NCBI GenBank assembly: GCA_026182355.1
Contig: JAPFBL010000117.1
Coordinates: 1,293,501 to 1,357,500, forward strand
Direction of reading: 5' to 3'
DNA: 64,000 nt
Source: Hermatobates lingyangjiaoensis
Taxonomy: Eukaryota; Arthropoda; Insecta; Hemiptera; Hermatobatidae
The position numbers were made by a program, and so were the translations under genes. Below, in pieces: positions 44,226 to 56,619 of the stretch. Within the stretch, counting starts at the first letter, position 1; every line of letters starts with the position of its first letter. The notes beneath the pieces were generated by a model that saw only the letters and a list, made by a program, of their open reading frames with translations, was not told the origin of the DNA and searched no databases.

Positions 44226-45636
44226 CCTGCTAACTCTTCTCAACCTTCAATATAAACGCTTCATTAAATTTCTTCCGCATTCTCTTATGCTCTGGGAAGT
44301 TTCTTATAATGTGCTACCTCATGTATAAGACAAATGTGTCAACATTGTGGCGTACAACAGTAATATAAGCTTCACACATTTATTCATAAATGACAAGTAC
44401 AGAAAATTTTTGAACAAATATTAATACATCTGCTTGTTATTCCAACTGTAAACAGGAAAAATAACCATAAGCCACATGTTCTTTCATATACCTTATTATT
44501 GTGACACCTCTATTAATTGATCGAATTCACAATTAATTTATCGATGTGTTGAAAGTCAATTTAAGTATAAGTTACCCACCTATCAAACAGTAGATAGGTT
44601 CATATAATTTTCAAGTGAAATCCTGATAAATGAAACTCAATATTCATAACACACTAATTTCCATACAATTTTATTTTATAATAAAACTACGATTTTCAAA
44701 TATTTCGTCACTATGTTTGGCTATATCTAGAAACAAAAATAATGGATAAATATAGGAAAAGGAAATCAAACTGTTAGACTTCAACTGACCAGTTTACAGT
44801 ATAGTGTCGTTATTGTAATCATACTTCCAACCCACAAACGAATTTCTTTTTTTCTCCCTTTCACCTGCTTTTCCTACAACTTTCAGTACTGAATTCATAG
44901 GGATCCACGTTGCATCTAACTTTTAAAGCTGCTGTTTAATACACTTTTTCAGTCTGCTTGATGTCTGTTTATTTATTCTCAATTTAAAGTGTCTTAGTTA
45001 TTAACTGTAGAAGTTATGTGTTATATAAAGGTTTACGAAGTCTTTTTGACAGTCAAAGTAAATCCCTCTTACTTGCCTGCTGTGATATACCAGGGATTAT
45101 TGCGGTTTTCTCTATAATTTTAGAGTAAAAGCGTGGAATAAAATGCTTTGCAATAGCAGGGATGCCTGTATTACGTTTAAAATGTTTGTTTATTTAGCGC
45201 CATTCTAAACCCTTCTCCAGCTTATTGAAGCCCTGTCTACGCTCTGACAGCACCATAGTTTCTATGGAAACACATTCAAGCACACATATTCCGCGCCTTA
45301 ATCCGTATCTGACTATTAACATAAGCCTGAAGCTCTAGAAATATTTATATATATTTTCATGCCATCTATTTTACTGGTATGTAACAAAGGCCTCTTCTTT
45401 TTTTTTTTATTATCAGCAGGTATTTAAAATGAATGTGTGGTTAATAAGTCATGAAATAACAAGTATAATATAGCAATCCCATCGAAACAAACGAAAATAA
45501 TATCATCAGTTCCTTACATCTACTCATCAGCTGACTAACGAGAGGCATCGACAATTTTAAATTGCATTAAATTTTGAAAATAATGTCTAATTCTTTTACA
45601 AACTTGACTTCCTTCATCATTTACATGAATGATGTG
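44226..45636. other. Unassigned AT-rich DNA
   Basis: No feature could be supported between the two copies of the dispersed repeat. Confidence 0.4.
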
Positions 45637-45752
45637 CTGAAATGCTATATTCAGGTGCTCATATATACATGGATATCATAATGTTAGGCAATTGGTATTC
45701 TCATGTTAACAATTTCTTAAGTCTCAAAGAAATAAGATCATTTAAGTTATTA
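45637..45752 (+). repeat. Dispersed direct repeat, copy 2
   Basis: Partner of 44,110-44,225, about 1.5 kb downstream and just left of the (TA)n that borders the foldback at 45,822. Confidence 0.8.
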
Positions 45753-45767
45753 AAGGATCTTAAAACT

Positions 45768-45775
<8 letters not shown>

Positions 45776-45821
<46 letters not shown>
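45776..45821 (+). repeat. (TA)n microsatellite
   Basis: 46 bp of uninterrupted TA abutting the left end of the family 2 foldback. Confidence 0.95.
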
Positions 45822-45823
<2 letters not shown>

Positions 45824-45929
45824 GAAAATGACACCAAATTTAACTGATACCTGTTTCTTAACAAGTTTCTCAATTTTTCTAAATAACACTCTCGTTATTT
45901 CGTCTACACAATAAAGTACATCTCCTATG

Positions 45930-45968
45930 GTCGACATGTTTCGAATGATCAACATTCATCATCAGGAC
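45930..45968 (-). ncRNA. Type I hammerhead ribozyme, intact core
   Basis: Minus strand: stem I GTC, CTGATGA (45,965-45,959), one unpaired T, perfect 5-bp stem II GAATG/CATTC with a 5-nt loop, GAAA, palindromic CATG, UC as cleavage site, then GAC pairing with GTC. All core bases match. Stem III again consists only of a self-complementary 4-mer. Confidence 0.75.
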
Positions 45969-46101
45969 GTGAATAAGATCTAAGGTGAAATATCTGGTTT
46001 ATTATATACATGGAGAACAACCATCATGTTATGGAAAACAACCCCTTCTACCTTCTCCATGTATATAATAAATCAGATATTTCACCTTAGATCTTATTCA
46101 C

Positions 46102-46139
46102 GTCCTGATGATGAATGTTAATCATCGAAACATGTCGAC
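46102..46139 (+). ncRNA. Hammerhead copy with damaged stem II
   Basis: Mirror arm of the previous ribozyme. Stem I GTC/GAC, CTGATGA, GAAA, CATG and UC are intact, but one base is missing from the 3' side of stem II (CATC instead of CATTC). Cleavage may be weak or lost. Confidence 0.6.
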
Positions 46140-46305
46140 CATAGGAAATGTACTTTATTGTGTAGACGAAATAACGAGAGTGTTATTTAGAAAAATTGAG
46201 AAACTTTTTAAGAAACAGGTATCAGCTAAATTTGGTGTCATTTTCAATAATGTGTGTGTCAAAGAAGGACTGCTACCAAAATTTACGAATATATATATAT
46301 ATATC

Positions 46306-47739
46306 TTATTATTGCTTTCAACAAAAGGAAAATTGATGCATAAGTCTCAGCTTTAGAGAAGAATGAAGTGTTAAATAATTCTTTGGAAAGAAGAATCGTA
46401 GAGAAACTTTTATAACCGTTAGGATGAACATATCTTATATATCACTGCTGACTAAACTAAAGGTTAAGCTGCATAATACTAAATACAGGTCGAAAATAAA
46501 GGAGAACCAATAAGGTTTGCACCGATGTATGATAAAGAAAACATTATTATTCCCAGTAATTATCTGATGTAGTTTATGAAGAGGTCTCACCCAAGATCAC
46601 TGGAGAGGAACTGAATAGCCAACAAAGAATGTTAAGTTTCACGAGAGCTAAGAAAATGGAAAAACCCTTTTAAATAGCTAAAACAGGCTTATGTGAAACA
46701 TTATTATCTATCAGTTTTGACGTACACAAAAGCAATGACTGCAAACGCTGTTGACTCGGTTATTTTAATCCCAAAGCCTTGACTGTTAGTCTAGAAAAGA
46801 TCTAGAAGCACTTATCCATCGCTTTCCAGTTTTCATGCAGTTGACAGACTCTGTAGTGCCTCTGGGTTACTATTCAGATTACAGAAGCATTCACCGAGTC
46901 TCTTAGTGATGTGTAGAAGGAGAATGGTACATGGTGCATGTACTCTTCTTGTGTATCTACACCAGAGGGGTGTAGATTATCCCTCTCAGTATCAGGGAGT
47001 ATCCCTCTCCCTAATTATCCCTCTCAGTATTCTGGTCATTAAATCCAAAATGATAAATCTTGAGGCTACCAAAGTTCGGGATATGGATGACGCAAATAAA
47101 AATTTTTTTAAATAGCTGATTGTCCCTATACTCAAGTGCTAACCACCATATTTAATGAATTAAAATTTGTTACTTCACATCAGCCTGAAAACAGGCTACA
47201 CTATTCCTTATTTCCAAATTAGGAACAAATCTAGATCCAGATAGTAACTCTAAGCCTATAAACTTGTTTAATTCTCCAATAAAGAAATGCTTAATAAAGC
47301 ATTAATAAAGTAGGATATTTGGGTGACTGAATAAACAAACTATAATGAGTAACATAAAAACAATTATGCATAAAAAATATATGCAAACATAAACGTAGTA
47401 TGTCATGTGTATGATATAATACAGGTAATATCGTAGAAAAGAGTTAGAATAACTAAAAAAGTAACAATTAATGAGAAAGAATAAAATACAGCAATCGTCA
47501 TAAAACATAACAAGGACTTTTGAATAAATCTGAATGTAAGGATATATTCCTACAGGTAGATTTATAAAGGTAAACAGTCACAGGGAACCAGGAAACAATT
47601 TTCATTTAAAACTTAGGAACTAAGCACACTGGAATAAATTACTTCAATTTACTGTATCACTTCTGTAGTTGATTGGAGCTTGAAAACTTTTAATAAAACA
47701 CATTTCAAATATTTTCCTTATTTAGTTATATTTTTTTTT
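46306..47739. other. Unassigned DNA with a small local duplication
   Basis: No gene could be supported. ATTATCCCTCTCAGTAT occurs twice at 46,976-47,035 with a related TATCCCTCTCCCTAAT between. The plus frame at 46,906-47,115 crosses this duplication and has no known domain. Confidence 0.4.
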
Positions 47740-48320
47740 TACTTTACTGTAAGTAAAGTATAGTGATTGTGAAAAAATTTGATCTCGAGATTATTCCGGA
47801 ATTACATGTTTTGCGGTCGTCAAAAGTCGTTTTATGATGTTTCTTTGTTGATGTCTGTCTGTGTTTGTGTATCCAAAATCTAGTACAGACGGTACGGTTT
47901 AAAATCTTTGATGGATCAAATCGATATTTCACAAAAAAGAGGCACCTTAGTGTCGATAACCATATTGTTTGGAAGTAATTAAACATGATGGGGAAGCTTT
48001 TTTTTTGGCAAAAATATTTTTTTAGACAACTTTTTTTCTTCCAAACTAATAATTCTAGAGTCTTGAAACTTTCTTCCAAATTTAGAGTTCTAGAGTCTTG
48101 AAATTTTGGCATTATGATTGAGGCTACAAAATAAATTACTAAAAATCCTAAGATGTTTAAAAATGTGGAAGTATTTTTTTTTTTTTCAGTAAAATGTAAA
48201 TATTTTGACTTATGATTCAATATGGAAGCTTGTAAGAGTGATGCAAGGCATACTGTTTGATAAATCAAACTGAAATTATACCTACAAATAGTGTATTATT
48301 GGGGAAATGAGGTAAGGTAA
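47740..48320 (+). mobile_element. Helentron-like repeat fragment (5' end intact)
   Basis: Begins TACTTTACTGTAAGTAAAG, preceded by a T run, as in the complete element. It continues through ATCTCGAGATT, CAAAAGTCGTTTTATGA, TTTGATGGATCAAAT and CTGTTTGATAAATCAA. The 3' part is missing. It confirms the 5' terminus independently. Confidence 0.8.
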
Positions 48321-50369
48321 ATGTTTACCTTTATTTAAGATATTTTAAATTTAACTAATAATAATACTTAAAATATATAATAATTAAAAAAGAAAGGAAA
48401 TTGTTAACAAAAAATATTTTATTTTTTTTATAACTGAAAAAATATGACATTTTAAATGTTTATATAAAATTTAAAATTATTTTTTTATATGAATATAAAA
48501 AAAAATTAAATATAATTCTTGAGATGTTATTTCTGATTTTGTCAACACACCAATGATATTTCTAAAAGAATATGGCGATTACATTATTGCAATCATCTGT
48601 CCATAATGGATGCATCAGTAACTCAAAGAACAAGGAATGATAAATAAAAAAGGTTCTCACTGTAGGATTTGAATAATATAGCTGAATGATAATTACATTG
48701 CGTCAAGAAAGCATTGAAGTGACAAGTTGGCCATCTACGCTAGGATTGGTGGCAAAGTAATTGTTATAGCTGCTACGAAGAAGTATAGCAAAAAAAAAAC
48801 TCATTGCCTTTTCAGAAATGTTATTTATTATCCCCAAGGGAAAATAAAATAAACTGGCTTAAGGGAGTTTCAGTTTATAAAATCTCAAGAGATTCTTAGT
48901 AGAGCTTCCCTTAATAATACATTTAAGAAGACAAACTGCACTTAATATTCTTTGCCTAGCCATAGATTAATCTTTTTTGAATGAATTAATTCTATAACGT
49001 TTCTTGAAAAAAATAAAAGGTATTCAATTATTGTTTTATTTTTGAATTATGGTTGATGGAAGCACTGTAGACATTCATTATATAAGACAGCGCTTTCAAA
49101 AGAAAGTGCGTATCATTTGATTTAAACATTCTAATATTAAACAAAAATTAATATACATAAAATTACAAAAATTAAAATACATTTTAAAATCATAGGATAT
49201 AGTGAATATATTTCTCACTTGGAATATTATACTTATGTAATACAAAAATGTTCAATGTTCATTGATTGACATGATAATAAGACCAATATTACTTTGAACT
49301 ATTGTATTGGACCAGTTCGGAATATTTGGCAAATAATTTGAATACTCCATCACTCTAATCCAATAGAGGCATTATGTTATTTGGTCTCGTAAATGATTTA
49401 ACCCTCAAAATATATTTAAGGAGCAGTTGTTGACAGAATTATCTGTATAAATAAAAGCAAGATTTTATCTCAAAGAGTATTTTATCAAAGTATTTGTCTT
49501 AAAGTGATTTTGTTGTTTAGAACTAACTCATTAAAAGTTATCTTTACGTTTTATACATTACAGAAACCGAAGCTATCTTTAGAAAATATGCTGTCTTTTT
49601 GTTTGTCCAAACATTTCGTCGCTAGTAACTCAGCGACCATAAGTCATATAAAGCCAAAACATTGATAGTAGATTTGTATACGACTAAGTTAAAAGTTACG
49701 TTTTAAATGGGTTGGAAATACAACTTAGAATCAAAGTTATGGACTTTTCAGCTCTGTTTGTCTAGCTACACAGGTATAACAACTAACATTACCTACTAGG
49801 TACACTATACCAGGTACAGTATCAAGTACCTACAAATACCTGTTTATTTTAGAAATAAAAATATTAACAATAAATTTTTCAAAGGATAGATTTGGTTTCG
49901 CTAATATATAAAACGTAAAGATAACTTGAAATGAGTCAGTTCCAAGCAATGTACGGGCAATATCTGCATAAAAGGTACTTTTAGGTGCCTGATGCAGTTT
50001 GCTGTCGGTATCTAAAGGTGAAAAACGTAAAAGAAACTCGAGATCTAATGACACTAGTGGACAGTACTAATAATGATATTTTCTCCCATTCTATTATTTT
50101 TAATAATAGTTTGACATACCACATATCATCTATGAATTAATGTAAAAGACCCATCAAAGACGCGAACGTCTGCTACTCATTGTTAAAATATACAGAACAA
50201 GTCACCAAGTCAAACATTGCAGCAGGTCAAAGACAAATGCGGTAAGTTTCTAATAGAAATGGATCAACAATTGAGGATAAAAATTCACCTGAGAATCTAA
50301 TGCAATAATTACAACTTCAAACTCAGTACCAGATTGGAAAAAACATCATAAAATTAGATATATATACCA

Positions 50370-50370
<1 letters not shown>
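48321..50370. other. Unassigned AT-rich DNA with a short inverted pair
   Basis: No gene could be supported. AAAAGTTATCTTTACGTTTTATA at 49,535 reads back at about 49,905-49,930 (TATATAAAACGTAAAGATAACTT), an inverted pair about 370 bp apart. The minus frame at 49,830-50,054 overlaps it and contains KSTFYADIARTLLGTDSF, possibly an old transposon fragment, unassigned. Confidence 0.4.
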
Positions 50371-50372
<2 letters not shown>

Positions 50373-50415
<43 letters not shown>

Positions 50416-50766
50416 CACTGATAAAACGAAATACGATCCAAACTGGACACAATACGAGTTCGAGATTAACAAAGAGCAACACACAAAGTAGGGAAACACA
50501 CTTACAGACTCAAATTTTCGGGTAATCCGTCTTCAGGAGAAAAGAGAATAGGAGACCAAGCACGTTGTAGGCGCAACGGCAAGTAACCCTATATATATAT
50601 ATATATATTATATATATATATATACGAGTATATATATAAACGTTTCACGATGAATCACAAACACAGAACTAAGGAACAAACAGACTTCTGTCTCTAATTT
50701 TCGGATGAACCGTCATCAGGAGAGTTGAGATAGGGACACCAAGCGCACTTTTGAAGTGACTGTTCC

Positions 50767-50835
<69 letters not shown>
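50373..50835. repeat. (TA)n-flanked repeat units with possible hammerhead motifs (family 4)
   Basis: Three (TA)n tracts (50,373-50,413, 50,590-50,638, 50,769-50,802, the last running into (GT)n to 50,829) separate two related units. Shared order: CACAAAGTA or CACAAACACAGAAC, ACAGACT, AATTTTCGG, CCGTC, TTCAGGAGA or ATCAGGAGA. On the minus strand each unit reads CTC, CTGAAGA or CTGATGA, a GG/CC mini-stem, GAAA, AT, then GAG. This resembles a hammerhead with an even shorter stem III, but stem II is only about 2 bp, so it is a weak candidate. Confidence 0.55.
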
Positions 50836-50836
<1 letters not shown>

Positions 50837-50837
50837 T

Positions 50838-51041
50838 GTGATCAAACCACGATAAGAAATGGGAAAACAAAACTAAGATCTTTCAACCGTAACAAGCGGT
50901 CTTTGTCAGAGTCAAAAACTCAACTGACAAAAACCCTTTAGTGGGGTTTTTGACTCTAAGAAGACCGCTTGTTACGGTTGAAAGATCTTAGTCTTGTTTT
51001 CCCATTTCTTTCTGTGGTTTGATCATTCATTGTTATTTCAC

Positions 51042-51085
<44 letters not shown>

Positions 51086-51100
51086 TATATACGTGAAATC
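50838..51100. mobile_element. Foldback family 1, copy H (both arms)
   Basis: Full inverted repeat from GATCAAACCACGATAAGAAA to TTGTTATTTCACGTG, followed by long (TA)n (51,044-51,088) and ACGTGAAATCTTTATAT. The minus-strand core reads CTGACAA (invariant G changed) and the plus-strand core is shortened to CTAAGA, so both ribozymes are predicted inactive. Confidence 0.78.
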
Positions 51101-53037
51101 TTTATATATATCAAGAACATATATATATATATACATATTAATCCTGAACCTTAATAAAACATGACAACATTTTTGAAATTCGCAATTAGAAATAAATACC
51201 ACATTATAATTGACTTCACAATTAATGAATTGCAGTTAAGTTACTATTGCATTAACATTAATAAAATAATCAACAACTTGAATATTACTTATTTCTAAAA
51301 GGTAGTATATATATATATATATATATATGTCAACGTAGTATGTAAATTTTTTTAACTGATTTTCTGTTAAGGGCAAATTTCATTGGTCAGAAATATACTT
51401 TTTTTTTAAATATGTAGTTTAATAGTTTTTTTTATTAAACCTTCTTTGTCTCACTTTGTTTAGATTTTGCTATTTTTTACAATTTTATAATTTAAATTAG
51501 TATTTTACGTAACATATAATAATATATAATATTAACTAAAACATTTAGCTGAAACCATTGCATAAGAAATATTACCAAACGAAATTTAATTAAAGTATCA
51601 TTCAAAATTAAATTAATGATTTCTTATAAGAAATATATAAGGTAAAGAAATCAATACATGACATGAAAAGTATAATATCTCAACACAAAACTGTTATCAA
51701 AAACTATATAACATAAAAAACAGCATGTGATGTTTTTGAACAATGTAGCGTACCCTTCATTGAGACTTAATATAGACAAGCACTGTTTATATTATAGCAT
51801 GTACGAAAGTGCATACATAAATTAATAAAAAGATTATATCTTGTTGTTTAAATTACTTAAATGCACATTTATATGCCGCATATACGAGGCAGCGTTCCGG
51901 TAAAATGTTTGTTGAACATGACGTAGGTTTGATTTCTAATGAAACCAAAGTTATTTTCCAGGTTCCGCTTAGGGAAGTTAGCAGGAATTTTGAGGTTAGA
52001 TCAGACTTTCAGTGAAATGGAGTTCCTACACAAATAGTCATCCCTTTGAAGAAAACTGTTTGTAAACATGAAAATGGTATAAACTGTAGTAACATGTTCA
52101 ACAGTAGGAAACTAATTATAATTCAGTGCTTCTTAAACGACTACTAAATTGTTAAATTAAATATTACGGCAAATTAAAACTTACATCAAATTTTCCATCA
52201 TAGTAGAAACTTTTTTTTTAATTTCAACTGAATATAATACACTTATAATAGTTCATCTATAAATGTGTCAGATGAATTATAAGTATGACAAGAAATAATC
52301 AAACTAAATACTAATTTATAATTCGAAATATCGGCTTCTGTACACACAAGTTTACTAGAAGTAAATATTATCAATTAAATCAAGAAATGAAACAAACTGA
52401 TTCCTTTATTTATTTATTTATCACCATTATTTAAATTACAATGAATATATAAGTATTCTAATGGTAGCCAATTTGACAGGTGGCTACAGATGGGAATTAT
52501 TATTTATTGGCCTTTTTCTCTAAACTATTTTTTCAAGTTTATTTCAAAGTTTATGACTTATATACATTAACTGGTTTGATTTATATAGTTTATGATACCT
52601 TGTCAATACATAATCTAGAATTAGCGCTACTGAAATCGCAAGAAGTGTATATTAAACTTTTGACTTATACGGGTGTTAAGCTCTTTAAACATGAGCTAAT
52701 AATTCTAACGTCATGCAATCTTGCAATAGTTGTTTATATTTCGTTATAGTTCTCTTCGATATATTTTCAATATATTTCCTACACTTAGCCCTAGAGCAAA
52801 TGTAAAGGCTCAGCCTAACCTTTAGGGAAAAAATAACAATGAAATGTACCTGCCTTCTAATATGAAACAGATGTACCCTATACACTCACCCACGTGTCCA
52901 TCCTATTCCCAGTTAGTTATACCACCGACACTCATCCTTAGGTTCGTATGTTTTTCCTTATTTTATTTTATTTTTATGTTGTACTATATTTACTGTATGC
53001 TATAGATAACTCTCTGGTGTCATTGTATTTTTTAGTT
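51101..53037. other. Unassigned AT-rich DNA
   Basis: No gene could be supported; a TA tract lies at 51,306-51,329. The 89-codon plus frame at 52,480 lacks splice signals and known motifs. Confidence 0.4.
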
Positions 53038-53080
53038 AATGTCTGAAGAGAAACACTACGTGTTCGAAACGCATTGTTTA
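53038..53080 (+). ncRNA. Hammerhead-like motif, single
   Basis: CTGAAGA (53,043-53,049), stem II of at least 5 bp (AACAC/GTGTT, loop TAC), GAAA (53,066-53,069), CGCA, UU. It closely resembles the ribozyme at 60,641 (GTGTTCGAAACGCGTTG there, GTGTTCGAAACGCATTG here). The core is complete, but CGCA is no longer palindromic and stem I is weak (mostly G-U), so activity is doubtful. No mirror arm is present. Confidence 0.5.
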
Positions 53081-56000
53081 TATCATTATGTTTTCATATG
53101 TGGAAACCATTTCATTAACTTTTTACCCTACAATTCACAAGAGGACTGGATTCCTTAACACACTATAAAGCACTATGCCTCATGAGTCATTAATATTTCT
53201 CAAACGACGCACTTTGTCAGTGTATAAAAGATGTTTGATTGTCACCAAGCCAGGTAGAGCAGGTTGATATGATCTTCCATCATGTTGTAAGGGTAATACT
53301 TACTACGTTGCATGGAGACAATAGGTTACGATTGGGCTCAGGTAGCGTACCATCGCTTTGAACACCATATTTTAATACTGTTTAACCAAGAAGTTTTTCT
53401 GGTACTTTATATTAATCTATATAATAACAGATTTCATATTATACATGTGTATAATAACAGTTTTGTACCGCTAAAGCCTTTATCAAGTCTGCTAACTTCG
53501 GTTTGTATATCTGCCCAAACGAATTTAATAAGTGTAAGTATATTAATTATTTTTATTGTATATTGTTTTTTTTTATATATTCATGGTTTGTATCATTTCC
53601 AATATCATTGAAAAAAATTTTTAATAAGTTAATTAATTTATGTTAATTTATTGATTAATTTCTGCAACATTGTTATTAATTATCCACTTCTTATTCTATT
53701 AAACATATCCTATTTCCTTTTCACAATGCTAATTTTATATATAGATTCACAACCTATCAGTTTAAAAATGACAGTTCTCCGAGCAATTGATAGAATGCGT
53801 CAAGCGGATTTAGTTCTGGAAAAGTTGATCTGAAATTAAGTTCGTCCAGACTGATGCAAATATTTTGAAAGCAGGTATCTCATCTGCTAGTAAAAATATA
53901 ATTGTGTAATGACTGTACTATATATGTAAATGATTATGTGACAAGATTTATTCAGATTTTTCGGAAAATAATGAATAAGGTACATTGAAAACTGAATGAA
54001 ATATCATAATTTTCAGATTCCAAAAATATAATCATAAAATAAATGCTCACTAACTTTACTCTAACTTTGTCCATAAACTACCGTAACATCTATGCAAGCT
54101 GCGCTATATGGCTAGGATTGACCCCAGAGAGGATTTCACAATTATTTCAATCTTCATGCACTACAGTAATGTGTGTTTGTCACATTATAGACAAACTATA
54201 TTGGCTGAAAATTTATGAAAGTGTAGGTTTTGCAACTATATTAGATAGTATGTTAAAGATTGAAACTTCACTGGCAGCTACTATGTGTGCTTGGTGCTGA
54301 CCAATCCTTCAAGTCTCATACTGAACAAATGACAATTAATGCCATTCTGAACCTCTGCAGGGATTAACAGTAGCCTATTGTAATGTATCCTTTATATGAC
54401 TCAGTGAAGAGGTATACCTGGAAACATACCGGTATAAGTCTAGTAAATACCGTGAAACATATGAGGAGTCATTTCAAAAGAAAACGACGGAGCTAAATCA
54501 GTTCCTCAGGCCAAAGTAACAAGGAGTGCTCGGGGTAATACACCTTCATTTTAGAACTACCACGCCTCGTAAATTATACAACAAATGTTTTGGTTCTTCA
54601 TCTGCTGGAAATAAACGAAGGGGACAGAAAAATATACACTGGTAGCTGCACCATGAGCACGTCTCTCTGCTTACTGCCGGATACTGGCAGGATTAAATTA
54701 TTAGGCATGCGTTGCTGTTTTTACTGGGTTTTAATAAGAGCAGCGACAACAAACCCTCACTAAAGCAGATTTGTTGGTGGTTTTTTAATTTAATAGTCAA
54801 CCAAAAAACACCATTGATTCTAGGATTACACTAAGCTTTTTCGCATGTCTCTCACACTGTTCACCGGACAGCTATGTCATTTGTTAGTCATCGCAAAAGA
54901 CTGTCTATGACAGAAAGTATGCAAAAAATTTACTTCACTTTCTCAGCTCAAAATTAAACCCGTCGATATAAAAAAAAGTAGTCAAACAAACGACCCTCCC
55001 ATATTTTCCCCACTTATAGGATGATCACCTGGAAAGTTAGCTATCAAGGAACACAAGTTTAAATCTATGATTCTTCAATTTCTGAGTAAGTTATTTTTAC
55101 TTATTGCAGAAAAGTGATTAAGGGTAGGTTGTGTCTTATTGCAGGTTGAATGTTGTGGGTGAGTATCTATAATTAATTTTTATGTTTATCTTTTTGACCA
55201 CCATAACAGTATGTGACAAATATATAGTTCTTGGTGTTTTAATCCGATCAACTGATAATTGTGGAGAACATAATATTTGTATTGCATATTGTGTAAATTT
55301 GGAGTTAGCATGTCAGGACGTCATGAATATACAATATGGGAAATACAAAATAAAACAAATAAAAAGACAATTGTAATGATTCATCTGTAGATACTCGTTA
55401 CAGTAGTGACTCATTCCACACTTTACAGGAATTCCCAATAACAGGATATAAACTCTATTTTGATGAAAACTCTTACTAAACATTTCTGAATTCAAATAAC
55501 ATTATTTGATTGCTCCATTTTTATCAAGAGTAACTATTTCTAGGCAACATTCAATCAGCATAGCGCTGTTTGAACTGATTCTTTTTCTATAATAACGCTT
55601 TGTAAACAACACTATATTTAAATTTATCGTTATATTATTGGTCAATTTCAAATGGAAATTGCTTTTCGTAAACAATCAGCTGTAATAATTCATGAATGCA
55701 ATCTTTGTAACTATTTCGAAAAAAACTTCCTTTAATATTGCTGATATATTATTGCCATATATTTTCCTTCCTCAACGACAATCAATTCATAAATAACTAT
55801 AAAAATGTCCGTTTTTTCAATTCTAAATCTTTTACAAAATGTTCAACATAACAATACTTCAATTAATACTCAATTTATTATGTTACAAAATAAAGCATAG
55901 TAATATGGAAAATTTTATTTCGGTGCCAATCACACCACAGCAGGTTTACAGATATTCCTTAGTTTATTTATATGACAAAATAGAAACCAAATCCACTTCT

Positions 56001-56383
56001 CCAGGTAATCTACAATCATTAAAATTCTTATTAGGAATTGCTTTAACGGACGCAGCTTATCTGTTAGATGCATATGGTTTTGACTTCTCCCCTGCATAAT
56101 TATTGTGAATATCTGAATATGAGACCGGCAGTTGCTCTGATTAGCTGAAATAATATAGTCTCGGTAACAGCTTATGAAAATAACAGAGTGCCTATATGGC
56201 AAAATAGTTAACAAGTATTTCAATTTACAAGGAAATACAATTTTTTTAAATTCATACCAAGTTAGTTGATTTTCTGTACTTTTTTACGAATATATTCTTT
56301 CCTTTAAAATAAATGATTTATAAGGCTATGTATCAAGCAAATACATTCATACTAACAATTAATATTTTATGCAACATAACAGG
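53081..56383. other. Unassigned DNA
   Basis: 3.3 kb, AT-rich with a more balanced patch at 54,470-54,770. Frames at 54,043-54,300 and 55,839-56,099 (the latter with PITPQQVYRYSLVYLYDKIE and LGIALTDAAYLLDAYG) look somewhat protein-like, but have no clear exon borders or recognisable family. Confidence 0.35.
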
Positions 56384-56600
56384 ATTCCACAATAAACAAT
56401 CAGTGTTCTATCCACAATAAAAGATAGAGAAAAAAAACTAAGATCATTCAACCGTAACAAGCGGTCTTCGTCAGTGTAAAATCTCAACTGAATGTTGAAA
56501 TTTGACTCCGACAAAGAACGCGACTACGGTTGAAAGATCTTAGTCTTTTTTCTCATTTCTTACTGTAGTTTGAACATTGGTTTTTTATGTAATATGTTTA
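56384..56600. mobile_element. Foldback family 1, copy I (both arms, decayed)
   Basis: Left arm: GATTCCACAATAAACAATC, ATCATTCAACCGTAACAAGC, GGTCTTCGTCAGTG. Right arm: GACTCCGACAAAG, CTACGGTTGAAAGATCTTAG, ATTTCTTACTGTAGTTTGA. In the left arm GAAA has become GAAT; in the right arm CTGACGA has become CCGACAA. Both ribozymes are predicted dead. Confidence 0.75.
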
Positions 56601-56619
56601 TTAGAAAGAATACTTTTTA

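Larger units (their letters stand above)
45822..46305. mobile_element. Foldback element with hammerheads and asymmetric tail (family 2, copy C)
   Basis: The left arm from 45,822 (ATTGAAAATGACACCAAATTT) reads back as the right arm ending near 46,250 (AAATTTGGTGTCATTTTCAA). Arms are about 180-190 bp around a centre with CCTTCTCCATGTATATAATA and its mirror. Each arm has an outward-facing hammerhead (45,930-45,968 minus, 46,102-46,139 plus). Past the right arm is an unpaired tail of about 40 bp, ATGTGTGTGTCAAAGAAGG with GACTGCTACCAAAATTTACG, then (TA)n. An inverted repeat with a one-sided tail resembles the terminal arrangement of Penelope elements, where a short extension flanks one LTR; that link is inference. 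Confidence 0.82.

Noticed and set aside
47744..48268. 174-codon minus-strand gene
   Set aside because: Antisense to a Helentron-like fragment, with composition driven by A/T runs. No motif or conservation among copies.
55839..56099. 86-codon plus-strand gene
   Set aside because: The second half looks moderately protein-like, but the first is hydrophobic noise, with no promoter, exon border or family match that I can support.
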